Assembly (NCBI GenBank): GCA_041635755.1
Contig: JBFKUL010000086.1
Coordinates: 1-10,710 of the forward strand
Direction of reading: 5' to 3'
Length of the DNA: 10,710 nt
Source of the DNA: JBFKUL01 sp041635755
GTDB taxonomy: Bacteria > Pseudomonadota > Gammaproteobacteria > Burkholderiales > SG8-39
Below, piece after piece: positions 1-6,189 of this stretch. Each line of letters starts with the position of its first letter. The stretch's first letter is position 1. The notes beneath the pieces are model-generated. The model did not search any database. It saw only the letters and a list, made by a program, of their open reading frames with translations, and had not been told where the DNA came from. The position numbers were made by a program, and so were the translations under genes.

Positions 1-186
1 CTGGCCGTAGACCACGACGTGAAAGCCGTTGCAGGGTTCACCGCGGTGGCAGACATACTCGCCCTTGGGCACGCGCGTCACGCTGGTGCCGGCGACGATG
101 CGTTCGAGCTCCTCCTCCGCGAGGTCGCTGACCAGTGCCAGGTTGCGCAGCAGCGCGTGGGGCTTGATCGCGGGGTGGGAGGGCAT
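1..186 (-). CDS. Crp/Fnr-family transcriptional regulator, N-terminal part (DNR/NnrR-like candidate), truncated by window edge
   Basis: The first 62 codons of a gene that runs off the left edge. The visible protein starts MPSHPAIKPHALLRNLALVS and continues to a cyclic-nucleotide-binding-like beta-roll signature around residues 42-62 (GEYVCHRGEPCNGFHVVVYG), typical of Crp/Fnr regulators. The ATG at 186-184 is preceded by an AGGA element (196-199) at good spacing. The gene lies only 12 bases after the nirN stop, so it is the third gene of the nirJ-nirN operon. The N-terminal cysteine cluster that carries the oxygen-sensing iron-sulfur centre of classical FNR is absent from the visible part, which favours a DNR/NnrR-type nitric-oxide-responsive regulator. 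The HTH recognition helix lies outside the window, so the subfamily is an inference from context. Family assignment is firm; the DNR role is likely. Confidence 0.85.
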   Translation of the reverse strand, partial: MPSHPAIKPHALLRNLALVSDLAEEELERIVAGTSVTRVPKGEYVCHRGEPCNGFHVVVYGQ

Positions 187-198
187 CGCGCGCGGTCC

Positions 199-1740
199 TC
201 AGTGGCTCGTGCCTTCCGAGCGGCTGACCTTGTTGTACACGTTGTACTTGCCGACCGGCTTGTTCATCGGGATGCGCTTCACCTCGCGCAGCGTCCTGGC
301 GTCGAACACGATCAGCGCACCGTCGCGCTCCCACAGGCTCGCCAGCACGTAGCGCCCGTAGCGGTCGAACTCGACGTGCGCGAGCGTCTTGCCGGGCTCG
401 GGCCGGATCTGCGCGACCATCTCGAGGCTGTGCTTGTCGATCACCTGGAGCGTGTCGCGCGCGGTGGGGCTCATCATCGAGTCGACCCAGGCGTAGCGCG
501 AGTTCTCGTGGCTGCGCAGGAAGAACCCCGGCCCGAGCGTCTCGATCTGCTTGACGGTTTTCCAGGTCTCGAGGTCGATCACGCTCACCACGCCGGCGCG
601 CAGGTTCGGCGTCGCCATCACGCGCCGGCCACCCCAGTCCCAGGTCACGCCCGAGCCCAGGTGCGGCAGCCCGGGCAGCTCGAGCGTGGCGATGCGCCGG
701 CGCACATCGAGGTGCACCACCTGGCCGTTCTTGCCGTCGCGCGCCGCGCCCATCAAGGTGCTGTAGTCCTGGGTGAAGAAGAAGTCGTCCAGTACTTCGT
801 CCAGATACGTGCGCCGCGGGTTGAGAAAACCCGGAATGAAGGTACCTTCCCGGTAACGGAAGTCGTGCACCGTGCCGAGCGCGATCTCGGGCGCTTTCGG
901 GTCGTAGGAGATCTCCCACACCTCGGCAACGTCCTTCAGCGCCGCGACGAAGCTCTTGCGCGGCGCCGCGTCGTACACCGCCGAGACGCGTGAGCTCGAC
1001 GTTCCGGCCTTGTCCCGCACCGGGATCACCTTGACGAGGTTGAGCCCGGCATCGAGCAGCACCAGCGTGTGCGGCAGGTAGTTCGCGACCATCACGTAGC
1101 GTCCGTCGGAGGACACCGCGGCGTTGCGCGTGTTGATGCCGGCGCGCACTTCGGCCACCAGGGTCAGGTTCCACAGGTCGAACTTCGAGATCCAGCCGTC
1201 GCGCGAGGCGAAGAAGACGAAGCGCCCGTCGGGCGTGAACTTCGGACCGCCGTGCAGCGCGTAGCGCGAGGCGAAGCGATGGATCGGCTCGAGCCGGTCG
1301 CCGTCCAGGATCGAGACGTGATGATCGCCGCTCTCGACGACGATGAACAGGTTCATCGGGTCGGCGGCAAACTTCGGCTTGGCCGGCAGCGCGCTCTCTG
1401 CCGCGTGCACGATGCGCGAGGCGCGAATCTCGGCTTCGCTCCAGGCGGGCGCGGGGACCACCGGCGTGTAGATGAGGGCGACCAGCTGCTCGGCTTCGGC
1501 CGGGGTGATCTGGTCGCGAAACGCTGGCATCTGTATGCCCGGGCGGCTCTCGAGAATCACTCTGGCCGCGTCGGCGCGCTTGAGGCGCGAGAGGTTTTCG
1601 GGCAGCAGCGCCGGGCCCATGCCCCCGAGCCGCTCTACGCCGTGGCAAGAGGCGCAGTGGGTCCGATACAGGTCCTGACCCGCGCCGGCACTCGCGGCGC
1701 TGGCGAGCGCGAGCACCAGCGCGAACGGGCGCAGCGTCAT
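199..1740 (-). CDS. nirN: NirN, cytochrome cd1-like dihydro-heme d1 dehydrogenase
   Basis: Periplasmic c-type cytochrome with a heme d1-type beta-propeller. In the family, NirN performs the last step of heme d1 synthesis (dehydrogenation of the dihydro precursor) and interacts with NirF and NirS. The 513-residue product has a signal peptide (residues 1 to about 18, ending ASA), a cytochrome c domain with CASCH at 29-33 and a likely axial Met71 (IQMP), then an eight-bladed d1-binding propeller from about residue 120 to the end. A conserved GLPHLGSG segment places His360 as a candidate d1 ligand. The length fits NirN rather than the longer NirS, and the position behind nirJ also fits NirN. Start: the ATG overlaps the nirJ stop in an ATGA junction and has GGAGG (1748-1752) in front of it. 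The reading frame stays open further upstream, but that part overlaps nirJ and is not coding. NirN versus a short NirS paralogue is the only real alternative. Confidence 0.92.
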   Translation of the reverse strand: MTLRPFALVLALASAASAGAGQDLYRTHCASCHGVERLGGMGPALLPENLSRLKRADAARVILESRPGIQMPAFRDQITPAEAEQLVALIYTPVVPAPAWSEAEIRASRIVHAAESALPAKPKFAADPMNLFIVVESGDHHVSILDGDRLEPIHRFASRYALHGGPKFTPDGRFVFFASRDGWISKFDLWNLTLVAEVRAGINTRNAAVSSDGRYVMVANYLPHTLVLLDAGLNLVKVIPVRDKAGTSSSRVSAVYDAAPRKSFVAALKDVAEVWEISYDPKAPEIALGTVHDFRYREGTFIPGFLNPRRTYLDEVLDDFFFTQDYSTLMGAARDGKNGQVVHLDVRRRIATLELPGLPHLGSGVTWDWGGRRVMATPNLRAGVVSVIDLETWKTVKQIETLGPGFFLRSHENSRYAWVDSMMSPTARDTLQVIDKHSLEMVAQIRPEPGKTLAHVEFDRYGRYVLASLWERDGALIVFDARTLREVKRIPMNKPVGKYNVYNKVSRSEGTSH

Positions 1741-2906
1741 GCCGCCGCCTCCGTCTCGGGCGCCTCCGCGAGCCCGATCTCCGCATCGGAGAGGTAGCAG
1801 GCCGGATCCTCGGCCCAGGCGTCGCCGGTCAGCCGGCGCGCGCGCACGCGAGTATTGCCGTTGCAGATGTCGAGATAGGCGCAGCGCCCACAGCGGCCCT
1901 TGACCGGGCGCGGGCGCTGCTTGAGGCCGGCCATGATCGGATCGCGGGTGTCCTGCCAGATCTCGGAGAAAGGGCGCTCGCGCACGTTGCCCAGGCGATA
2001 GTCCCACCACATCGTGTCCGGATGCACCCAGCCGAGGTTGTCGATGTTGGCGATCCCTACGCCCGAACTGTTGCCACCCCACTGCGCGAGCTTGGCGCGC
2101 AGGTGCGCGACGCGCTCGGGAATGCGCTGCGCCGCCCAGTGCAGGAAGTACACGCCGTCAGCGTCGTTGTTGCCGGTGACGAACTCCTTCGGCGTGCCAC
2201 GCTCGAGGTTCTCCCAGCAGGCCTCGAACACCTGGTCCATCGCGCGCCGGCTCATGGCGAGCGCGGCGTCATGCTCGCGGTTCTTGTTGCCGCGCCCCGC
2301 GTAGTTGAGATGCGAGAGGTAGAACTTGTCGACGCCCTCGTCGTCCACGAGGCGCAGCATCGCCGGCAGCTCCCCGGCGTTGTCGCGCGTGATGGTGAAG
2401 CGCAGGCCGACCTTGATGCCGAGCGCCATCAGCCTGCGCACGCCCGCGAGCGAGGCGTCGAACGCGCCCTGCTGTCCGCGAAAGTGGTCGTGCGTGGCGC
2501 CGATGCCATCGAGGCTGATGCCGACGTAGTCGAACTTCGCCGCCGCGATGCGGCGTGCGAGCGCATCGTCGATCAGGGTGCCATTGGTCGAGAGTCCCAC
2601 GTAGAAGCGCATCTCGCGCGCGTGGGCAGCGATCTCGAACAGGTCCTTGCGCAGGAGCGGCTCACCGCCCGAGAGGATCAGCGCCGGCACGCCGAAGGCG
2701 CGCAAGTCGCGCATCACCGCGAGCACCTCGTCGGTCGAAAGCTCGTTCGGAAAGTCCTTGTCCGAGGAGATCGAGTAGCAGTGCAGGCAGGACAGGTTGC
2801 AGCGCCGAATCAGGTTCCAGATGACCACTGGCGCGGCGGGTGCCCGGGCCGGCCCGAGCGGCGTCGGCTCGCGCAGCTCCTGCATGAAACGCGTAACTCT
2901 GAACAT
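1737..2906 (-). CDS. nirJ: NirJ, radical SAM enzyme of heme d1 biosynthesis
   Basis: Cytoplasmic radical SAM protein that in heme d1 synthesis removes propionate side chains from didecarboxysiroheme on the way to the ring oxo groups. The 389-residue product has the SAM-cluster motif CNLSCLHC (Cys36, Cys40, Cys43), the SAM-contacting SGGEP motif near residue 80, and a C-terminal SPASM-like cysteine region (CGRCAYLDIC plus a further Cys about 25 residues on) for an auxiliary iron-sulfur cluster. Size and both motif regions match NirJ; related SPASM proteins such as AhbC/AhbD or PqqE are the alternatives, and the nir context argues against them. The ATG at 2906 is preceded by AGGGAGA (2911-2917). 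It is the first gene of the nirJ-nirN-regulator operon and has its own FNR/DNR box at 2955-2968. Confidence 0.94.
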   Translation of the reverse strand: MFRVTRFMQELREPTPLGPARAPAAPVVIWNLIRRCNLSCLHCYSISSDKDFPNELSTDEVLAVMRDLRAFGVPALILSGGEPLLRKDLFEIAAHAREMRFYVGLSTNGTLIDDALARRIAAAKFDYVGISLDGIGATHDHFRGQQGAFDASLAGVRRLMALGIKVGLRFTITRDNAGELPAMLRLVDDEGVDKFYLSHLNYAGRGNKNREHDAALAMSRRAMDQVFEACWENLERGTPKEFVTGNNDADGVYFLHWAAQRIPERVAHLRAKLAQWGGNSSGVGIANIDNLGWVHPDTMWWDYRLGNVRERPFSEIWQDTRDPIMAGLKQRPRPVKGRCGRCAYLDICNGNTRVRARRLTGDAWAEDPACYLSDAEIGLAEAPETEAAA

Positions 2907-2910
2907 GCCG

Positions 2911-2917
2911 TCTCCCT
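2911..2917 (-). promoter_or_regulatory. Ribosome binding site of nirJ
   Basis: AGGGAGA read on the minus strand, 4 bases before the ATG at 2906. It fixes the nirJ start. The inferred transcription start lies only a few bases upstream, so the leader is short and consists almost entirely of this site. Confidence 0.6.
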
Positions 2918-2927
2918 AATGGTCCCG

Positions 2928-2933
2928 ATGCTA
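2928..2933 (-). promoter_or_regulatory. Predicted -10 element of the nirJ operon promoter
   Basis: TAGCAT on the minus strand matches TATAAT at 4 of 6 positions. The expected start is near 2920, which puts the centre of the FNR/DNR box (2961.5) close to -41.5. This is the classic position for class II activation by Fnr-family proteins. The fit of box, -10 and start codon is the support; the hexamer alone would be weak. Confidence 0.55.
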
Positions 2934-2954
2934 CGGGCAGGATCGGGCGGGGGA

Positions 2955-2968
2955 TTGATATCGATCAA
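2955..2968. promoter_or_regulatory. FNR/DNR binding site upstream of nirJ
   Basis: TTGATATCGATCAA is a perfect TTGAT-N4-ATCAA palindrome, the consensus for Fnr, Anr, Dnr and NnrR proteins. It sits in the 106-base gap between the cysG stop and the nirJ start, 49 bases upstream of the nirJ ATG. It should activate nirJ, nirN and the regulator gene behind them, giving the regulator control of its own operon if it is the cognate protein. The sequence cannot tell Fnr from Dnr binding. Confidence 0.88.
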
Positions 2969-3012
2969 ATCCGCGGGCCGCGCGAACGCACGTCCGCGGT
3001 GGCGACGGCGAT

Positions 3013-4512
3013 CTAGTCGGCCAGGGCGGTCTGCGGGGTCGGCACCTCGGCCCGCTGCGGGGCTTCGGCCTGCGCGACGGTCGCCTCGCCGGCGGGCTCG
3101 AACCAGCCGAGCTTGTCGCGCAGCCTGACCACCTCGCCGACGATGATCATGGTCGGGGGCTTGAGCCCGGCGTCGCGCGCGCACGCCGGAAGGGTTGCGA
3201 GCGTGCCGGTGAGCACGCGCTGGCGCGCCGTGGTGCCCTGCTGCACTACCGCCGCGGGCATATCCGGGGCGAGTCCGTGACGCACGAGCTGCTCACACAG
3301 CGGCTCGAGCGAATGCAGACCCATGTAGACGACGACGGTCTGCCCCGGCCGTGCGAGCGCCGGCCAGTCGAGGTCGAGGCTGCCGTCCTTGAGGTGCCCG
3401 GTGACGAACACGCAGGCATGCGCGTAGTCCCGATGCGTAAGGGGGATGCCGGCGTAAGCCGAAACACCCGAGGCGGCGGTGATCCCCGGAACCACCTCGA
3501 ACGGGATGCCGCAAGCCGAGAGCGACTCGATTTCCTCGCCGCCGCGGCCGAAGATGAACGGGTCGCCGCCCTTCAGGCGCAGCACGCGCTTGCCCTCGCG
3601 CGCGAGGCGCACCATCAGCGCGTTGATGCTCTCCTGCGGCAGCGCGTGGTTGTCGCGCTCCTTGCCGACGTAGATGCGCTCGGCGTCGCGCCTTGCGAGC
3701 GTCACGATCTCGGGCGCCACCAGGTGATCGTAGAGCACCACGTCGGCGCGCCCGAGCAGCTTGAGCGCGCGCAGCGTCAACAGCTCCGGATTGCCCGGTC
3801 CTGCGCCGACCAGGAACACCTCGCCGCCGCTGCGCGTCGACGAGCCCTCCTCGAGCAGGCGCTCGAAGCGCTCTTCGGCCGCGCGCTCGCTGCCTGCAAG
3901 CAGCCGCTCGGCGCTTGGTCCGTCGAGCACGTCCTCCCAGAACCGGCGCCGCGCGCCGGGATCCGCGATGCGCGCTCGCACCGCAGCGCGAAACCGCCCG
4001 GCGAGCCGCGCCAGGCGGCCGAAGGTCGGCGACAGAAAGCGCTCGAGCCGGGCGCGCAACAGCCGCGCCAGCACCGGCGAGGCACCGGCGGTCGAGATCG
4101 CGAGCGTCACCGGCGAGCGATCGACGATCGCCGGGACGATGAAGCTGGAAAGCTCGGGGTCGTCAACCACATTGACCGGGATGCCGAGCGCGCGCGCCGT
4201 CTGGGACACGGCCGCGTTGACGGCGCGGTCATCGGTGGCCGCGACAACGAGCGCGGCCCCTTTGAGCTGCGGGGGCGAATAGCGCTGCGAGAGGTGCGCG
4301 ATGCGGCCCTCGGCGGCCCACGCGGCAAGCGTCGCCTCGAGTTCCGGCGCAACCACGAACAGGCGCGCTCCGGATTCGAGCAGCAGCTCGGCCTTGCGGC
4401 GCGCCACCGCGCCGCCGCCGATCAGCACGCAGCGCGCCCCGTGCAGCGAAAGGAACAGCGGAAAATACGGCCTAAGCGGTCGGTGGGTTGCGGCGCCCTC
4501 GGCAGCGGTCAC
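3013..4512 (-). CDS. cysG: CysG, trifunctional siroheme synthase serving the heme d1 pathway
   Basis: Cytoplasmic enzyme that methylates uroporphyrinogen III to precorrin-2, oxidises it with NAD+ to sirohydrochlorin and inserts iron to give siroheme. The 499-residue product has an N-terminal CysG-B module (IGGGAVARRK dinucleotide loop near residues 31-40; VVDDPELSSFIVPAIVDRSP with the likely catalytic Asp; the STAGASPVLARLLR loop) and a C-terminal uroporphyrinogen-III methyltransferase module from about residue 230 (VGAGPGNPELLTLRALKLL, LKGGDPFIFGRGGEE, VVPGITAASGVSAYAGIPLT). The last 25 or so residues are a poorly conserved tail. Start: an ATG at 4548 is in frame but falls inside a repeated palindrome. 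The GTG at 4510-4512, behind GGAGA (4520-4524), starts just before the conserved region and is preferred. In this cluster it takes the place of the methyltransferase NirE. Confidence 0.93.
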   Translation of the reverse strand: MTAAEGAATHRPLRPYFPLFLSLHGARCVLIGGGAVARRKAELLLESGARLFVVAPELEATLAAWAAEGRIAHLSQRYSPPQLKGAALVVAATDDRAVNAAVSQTARALGIPVNVVDDPELSSFIVPAIVDRSPVTLAISTAGASPVLARLLRARLERFLSPTFGRLARLAGRFRAAVRARIADPGARRRFWEDVLDGPSAERLLAGSERAAEERFERLLEEGSSTRSGGEVFLVGAGPGNPELLTLRALKLLGRADVVLYDHLVAPEIVTLARRDAERIYVGKERDNHALPQESINALMVRLAREGKRVLRLKGGDPFIFGRGGEEIESLSACGIPFEVVPGITAASGVSAYAGIPLTHRDYAHACVFVTGHLKDGSLDLDWPALARPGQTVVVYMGLHSLEPLCEQLVRHGLAPDMPAAVVQQGTTARQRVLTGTLATLPACARDAGLKPPTMIIVGEVVRLRDKLGWFEPAGEATVAQAEAPQRAEVPTPQTALAD

Positions 4513-4519
4513 GCTCCAG

Positions 4520-4524
4520 TCTCC
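4520..4524 (-). promoter_or_regulatory. Ribosome binding site that supports the GTG start of cysG
   Basis: GGAGA on the minus strand, 7 bases before the GTG at 4512-4510. The in-frame ATG at 4548 lacks a comparable site and is part of a repeat, so this element decides the start. Confidence 0.6.
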
Positions 4525-4528
4525 TTCG

Positions 4529-4580
4529 GATGCGCCCCCAGGGCGCATGTAAGGGATGCGCCCCCAGGGCGCATATCAGG
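4529..4580. repeat. Two tandem 26-bp units, each holding a 19-bp perfect palindrome, in the cysG leader
   Basis: ATGCGCCCCCAGGGCGCAT occurs at 4530-4548 and again, identical, at 4556-4574. Each is an inverted repeat with 8-base arms and a 3-base centre. The surrounding 26-base units (4529-4554 and 4555-4580) differ at only two positions. If the cysG transcript starts near 4578, as the FNR/DNR geometry suggests, both palindromes lie in the cysG leader and could form two successive GC-rich hairpins just before the ribosome binding site. They could instead be a double operator (centres 26 bases apart, about two and a half helical turns) or REP-like elements. There is no T-run, so they are not typical terminators. 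Function unknown. Confidence 0.8.
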
Positions 4581-4584
4581 ACGC

Positions 4585-4590
4585 ATTCTG
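4585..4590 (-). promoter_or_regulatory. Predicted -10 element of the cysG promoter
   Basis: CAGAAT on the minus strand matches TATAAT at 4 of 6 positions. It would give a start near 4578, placing the FNR/DNR box centre (4619.5) at about -41.5 for cysG. The spacing is the same as for nirJ, which makes a shared regulator plausible. Confidence 0.45.
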
Positions 4591-4612
4591 CGACTCGGAC
4601 GCGGGCGCGAAT

Positions 4613-4626
4613 TTGATGCACATCAA
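4613..4626. promoter_or_regulatory. FNR/DNR binding site between cysG and nirC (divergent control)
   Basis: TTGATGCACATCAA is a perfect TTGAT-N4-ATCAA palindrome in the divergent intergenic region. Seen from the right it lies near -41.5 for a nirC start around 4661; seen from the left it lies near -41.5 for a cysG start around 4578. A single dimer could therefore serve both promoters. It is the second perfect copy of this motif in the window. Confidence 0.9.
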
Positions 4627-4647
4627 AGCCGCAAGCCGCGGTTCGCG

Positions 4648-4653
4648 CATTCT
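4648..4653 (+). promoter_or_regulatory. Weak candidate -10 element of the nirC operon promoter
   Basis: CATTCT matches TATAAT at only 3 of 6 positions but lies where an Fnr-type class II promoter driven by the box at 4613-4626 would have its -10, with a start near 4661. Support is positional. Confidence 0.35.
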
Positions 4654-4679
4654 TTGCACCAATGCGAGATTCGACACAG

Positions 4680-5015
4680 ATGGCGATGCGCGTTGTCGTT
4701 GTCCTGACCGCGACGCTTGCGGCGGGCACGCAGGCCGCGTCAGCCGGCGACCCGGAGCCTGCGCGCGCCAAGGCGCTCGTCGAAATGGTGCGTCAGGAGT
4801 GCGGCTCATGCCACGGCCTGACCCTCAAGGGTGGCCTCGGACCGCCGCTCGTTCCCGGCGCGCTCGCCGGCAAGGACGCCGAGGGGCTCGCGTTCGTCAT
4901 CCTGCAGGGGCGTCCGGGTACCGCGATGCCGCCCTGGCGCAGCTTCATGAGCGAGCCCGAGGCACGCTGGATCATTCGCATGCTCAACAAGGGATTGCCT
5001 GATGAACCGCGTTAG
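4680..5015 (+). CDS. nirC: NirC, small periplasmic mono-heme c-type cytochrome
   Basis: A 111-residue protein with a signal peptide (hydrophobic VVVVLTATLAAG, likely cut after ASA at residue 22), one heme c site CGSCH at 41-45, and a likely axial Met in the GRPGTAMPPW segment. NirC proteins of nir clusters have this size and are thought to exchange electrons during heme d1 maturation (with NirN) or with NirS. The frame opens at an ATG at 4662, but the predicted transcript starts at about 4661, which would leave that ATG without a leader. The ATG at 4680, or the one at 4686, gives a cleaner signal peptide and is preferred. It is the first gene of the plus-strand operon and overlaps nirF by 14 bases. 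Another class I cytochrome c such as NirM is possible but less likely, given the position next to nirF. Confidence 0.82.
   Translation: MAMRVVVVLTATLAAGTQAASAGDPEPARAKALVEMVRQECGSCHGLTLKGGLGPPLVPGALAGKDAEGLAFVILQGRPGTAMPPWRSFMSEPEARWIIRMLNKGLPDEPR
4989..4994 (+). promoter_or_regulatory. Ribosome binding site of nirF inside nirC
   Basis: AAGGGA lies 7 bases before the nirF ATG at 5002, within the last codons of nirC. It supports the overlapping start and suggests coupled translation. Confidence 0.6.
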
Positions 5016-6186
5016 CCTCAAATCCATTCTCGCGCTCGCCGCTTGCGCCACGCTCATCGCCTGCGCGACGCCCGCGCCGCGCGGCACGGGCGATCTCGGC
5101 GTGGTGATCGAGCGTGCCGCCGGCCGCGTGACGCTGATCGAGACGAGCGGACGCACCGCGCTCGGCGCGGTGTCGGGGCTGGGCGATCTGTCGCACGCCT
5201 CGGTGGTCTACTCGCGCGACGGACGCTATGCCTACGTCTTCGGGCGCGACGGCGGCCTCACGAAAGTCGACCTGCTCGGCCGGCGCATCGAGCGGCGCAT
5301 CGTGCAGGCCGGCAACAGCATCGGCGGCGCGATCTCGCAGGATGGCACGCTGATCGCCGCGGCGAACTACGAACCGGGCGGCGTGCGCCTGTTTCGCGCC
5401 GACTCGCTCGAGCCCGTGGCCGAGATTCCGACTTTCTTCAACGACGGCAAGCGCCGCGCCAAGGTGGTCGGCATCGCCGATGCACCCGGCGCAAAGTTCG
5501 TCTTCAGCCTGTTCGAAGCGGGCGAGATCTGGATCGCGGACGTCAGCAACCCGAAAGCGCCGAAGGTGACGCGCCTCGCCGGCATCGGCAAGGAGCCCTA
5601 CGACGGCTTCGTCACGCCGGACGCGCGCTGGTACGTCGCAGGGCTGTTCGGCGAGGACGGGCTCGCGCTCGTCGACCTGTGGCGCCCGGAAGCGGGCGCG
5701 CGCCGCATTCTCGACGGCTACGGCCGCGGCGAGGAAAAGATGCCGGTGTACAAGATGCCGCACCTGCGCGGCTGGGCGGTGGGCGGCGGTCGCGCGTACC
5801 TGCCGGCGATCGGACGCAACGAGGTGCTGGTGGTCGACACCGTCACCTGGCGCGAGATCGGCCGCGTGCCGGTGCACGGCCAGCCGGTGTTCGCCATCGT
5901 GCAGCCGGGCGCGCGCCAGGTTTGGGTGAACTTCGCCTTCCCGAACAACGATACCGTGCAGGTGATCGACGCTGAGACGCTCAAGGTGCGCCGCGAGCTC
6001 AAGCCCGGGCGCGCGGTGCTGCACATGGAGTTCACGCCACGCGGCGAGCAGGTCTGGATCTCCTCGCGCGACGACAACCGCGTCACGGTCTACGATACCG
6101 CGAGCTTCGCACCCACCGCGGTGCTGGCGGCGGATCGCCCGAGCGGCATCTTCCTCACCAGCCGCGGCCTCGCCACGGGCTTCTAG
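5002..6186 (+). CDS. nirF: NirF, heme d1 biosynthesis beta-propeller lipoprotein
   Basis: A 394-residue relative of the d1 domain of NirS and NirN, without a cytochrome c domain. NirF is required for heme d1 formation in the periplasm and binds the cofactor or its late precursor, and it is reported to interact with NirN and NirS. Residues 1-21 form a lipoprotein signal peptide with the lipobox LIAC (predicted lipidated Cys21), so the mature protein should be membrane-anchored on the periplasmic side. The propeller fills the rest, with repeats such as SRDGRYAYVFGRDG near 70-83 and a final ISSRDDNRVTVYDT blade. His65, in the first blade (LSHASVVYS), is a candidate for the conserved NirF histidine implicated in d1 binding; the alignment is by eye. 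The gene overlaps nirC and ends 3 bases before nirDL. Confidence 0.93.
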   Translation: MNRVSLKSILALAACATLIACATPAPRGTGDLGVVIERAAGRVTLIETSGRTALGAVSGLGDLSHASVVYSRDGRYAYVFGRDGGLTKVDLLGRRIERRIVQAGNSIGGAISQDGTLIAAANYEPGGVRLFRADSLEPVAEIPTFFNDGKRRAKVVGIADAPGAKFVFSLFEAGEIWIADVSNPKAPKVTRLAGIGKEPYDGFVTPDARWYVAGLFGEDGLALVDLWRPEAGARRILDGYGRGEEKMPVYKMPHLRGWAVGGGRAYLPAIGRNEVLVVDTVTWREIGRVPVHGQPVFAIVQPGARQVWVNFAFPNNDTVQVIDAETLKVRRELKPGRAVLHMEFTPRGEQVWISSRDDNRVTVYDTASFAPTAVLAADRPSGIFLTSRGLATGF

Positions 6187-6189
6187 CGC

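Noticed and set aside
199..1740. NirS (cytochrome cd1 nitrite reductase) as the identity of this gene
   Set aside because: The product is too short for NirS and sits directly behind nirJ in an operon of maturation genes, which fits NirN; the close similarity of the two families makes this a point to verify.
19..1797. Long plus-strand and alternative minus-strand reading frames opposite nirN
   Set aside because: They are shadow frames caused by high GC; their translations are Arg/Ala/His-rich without any family motif, while nirN has a clear cytochrome c motif and d1 propeller.
2971..2998. CCGCGG repeated twice, 17 bases apart, between cysG and nirJ, as a terminator for cysG
   Set aside because: The hairpin would have only a 6-base stem with a long loop and no T-run; such short GC palindromes are expected by chance at this base composition.
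4530..4574. Rho-independent terminator reading of the two palindromes upstream of cysG
   Set aside because: There is no T-run on either strand after the stems, and no gene ends there; both neighbours start from this region.
3277..4707. A long plus-strand frame antisense to cysG
   Set aside because: No motif, biased composition, and it would cross the divergent promoter region; cysG is well supported on the other strand.
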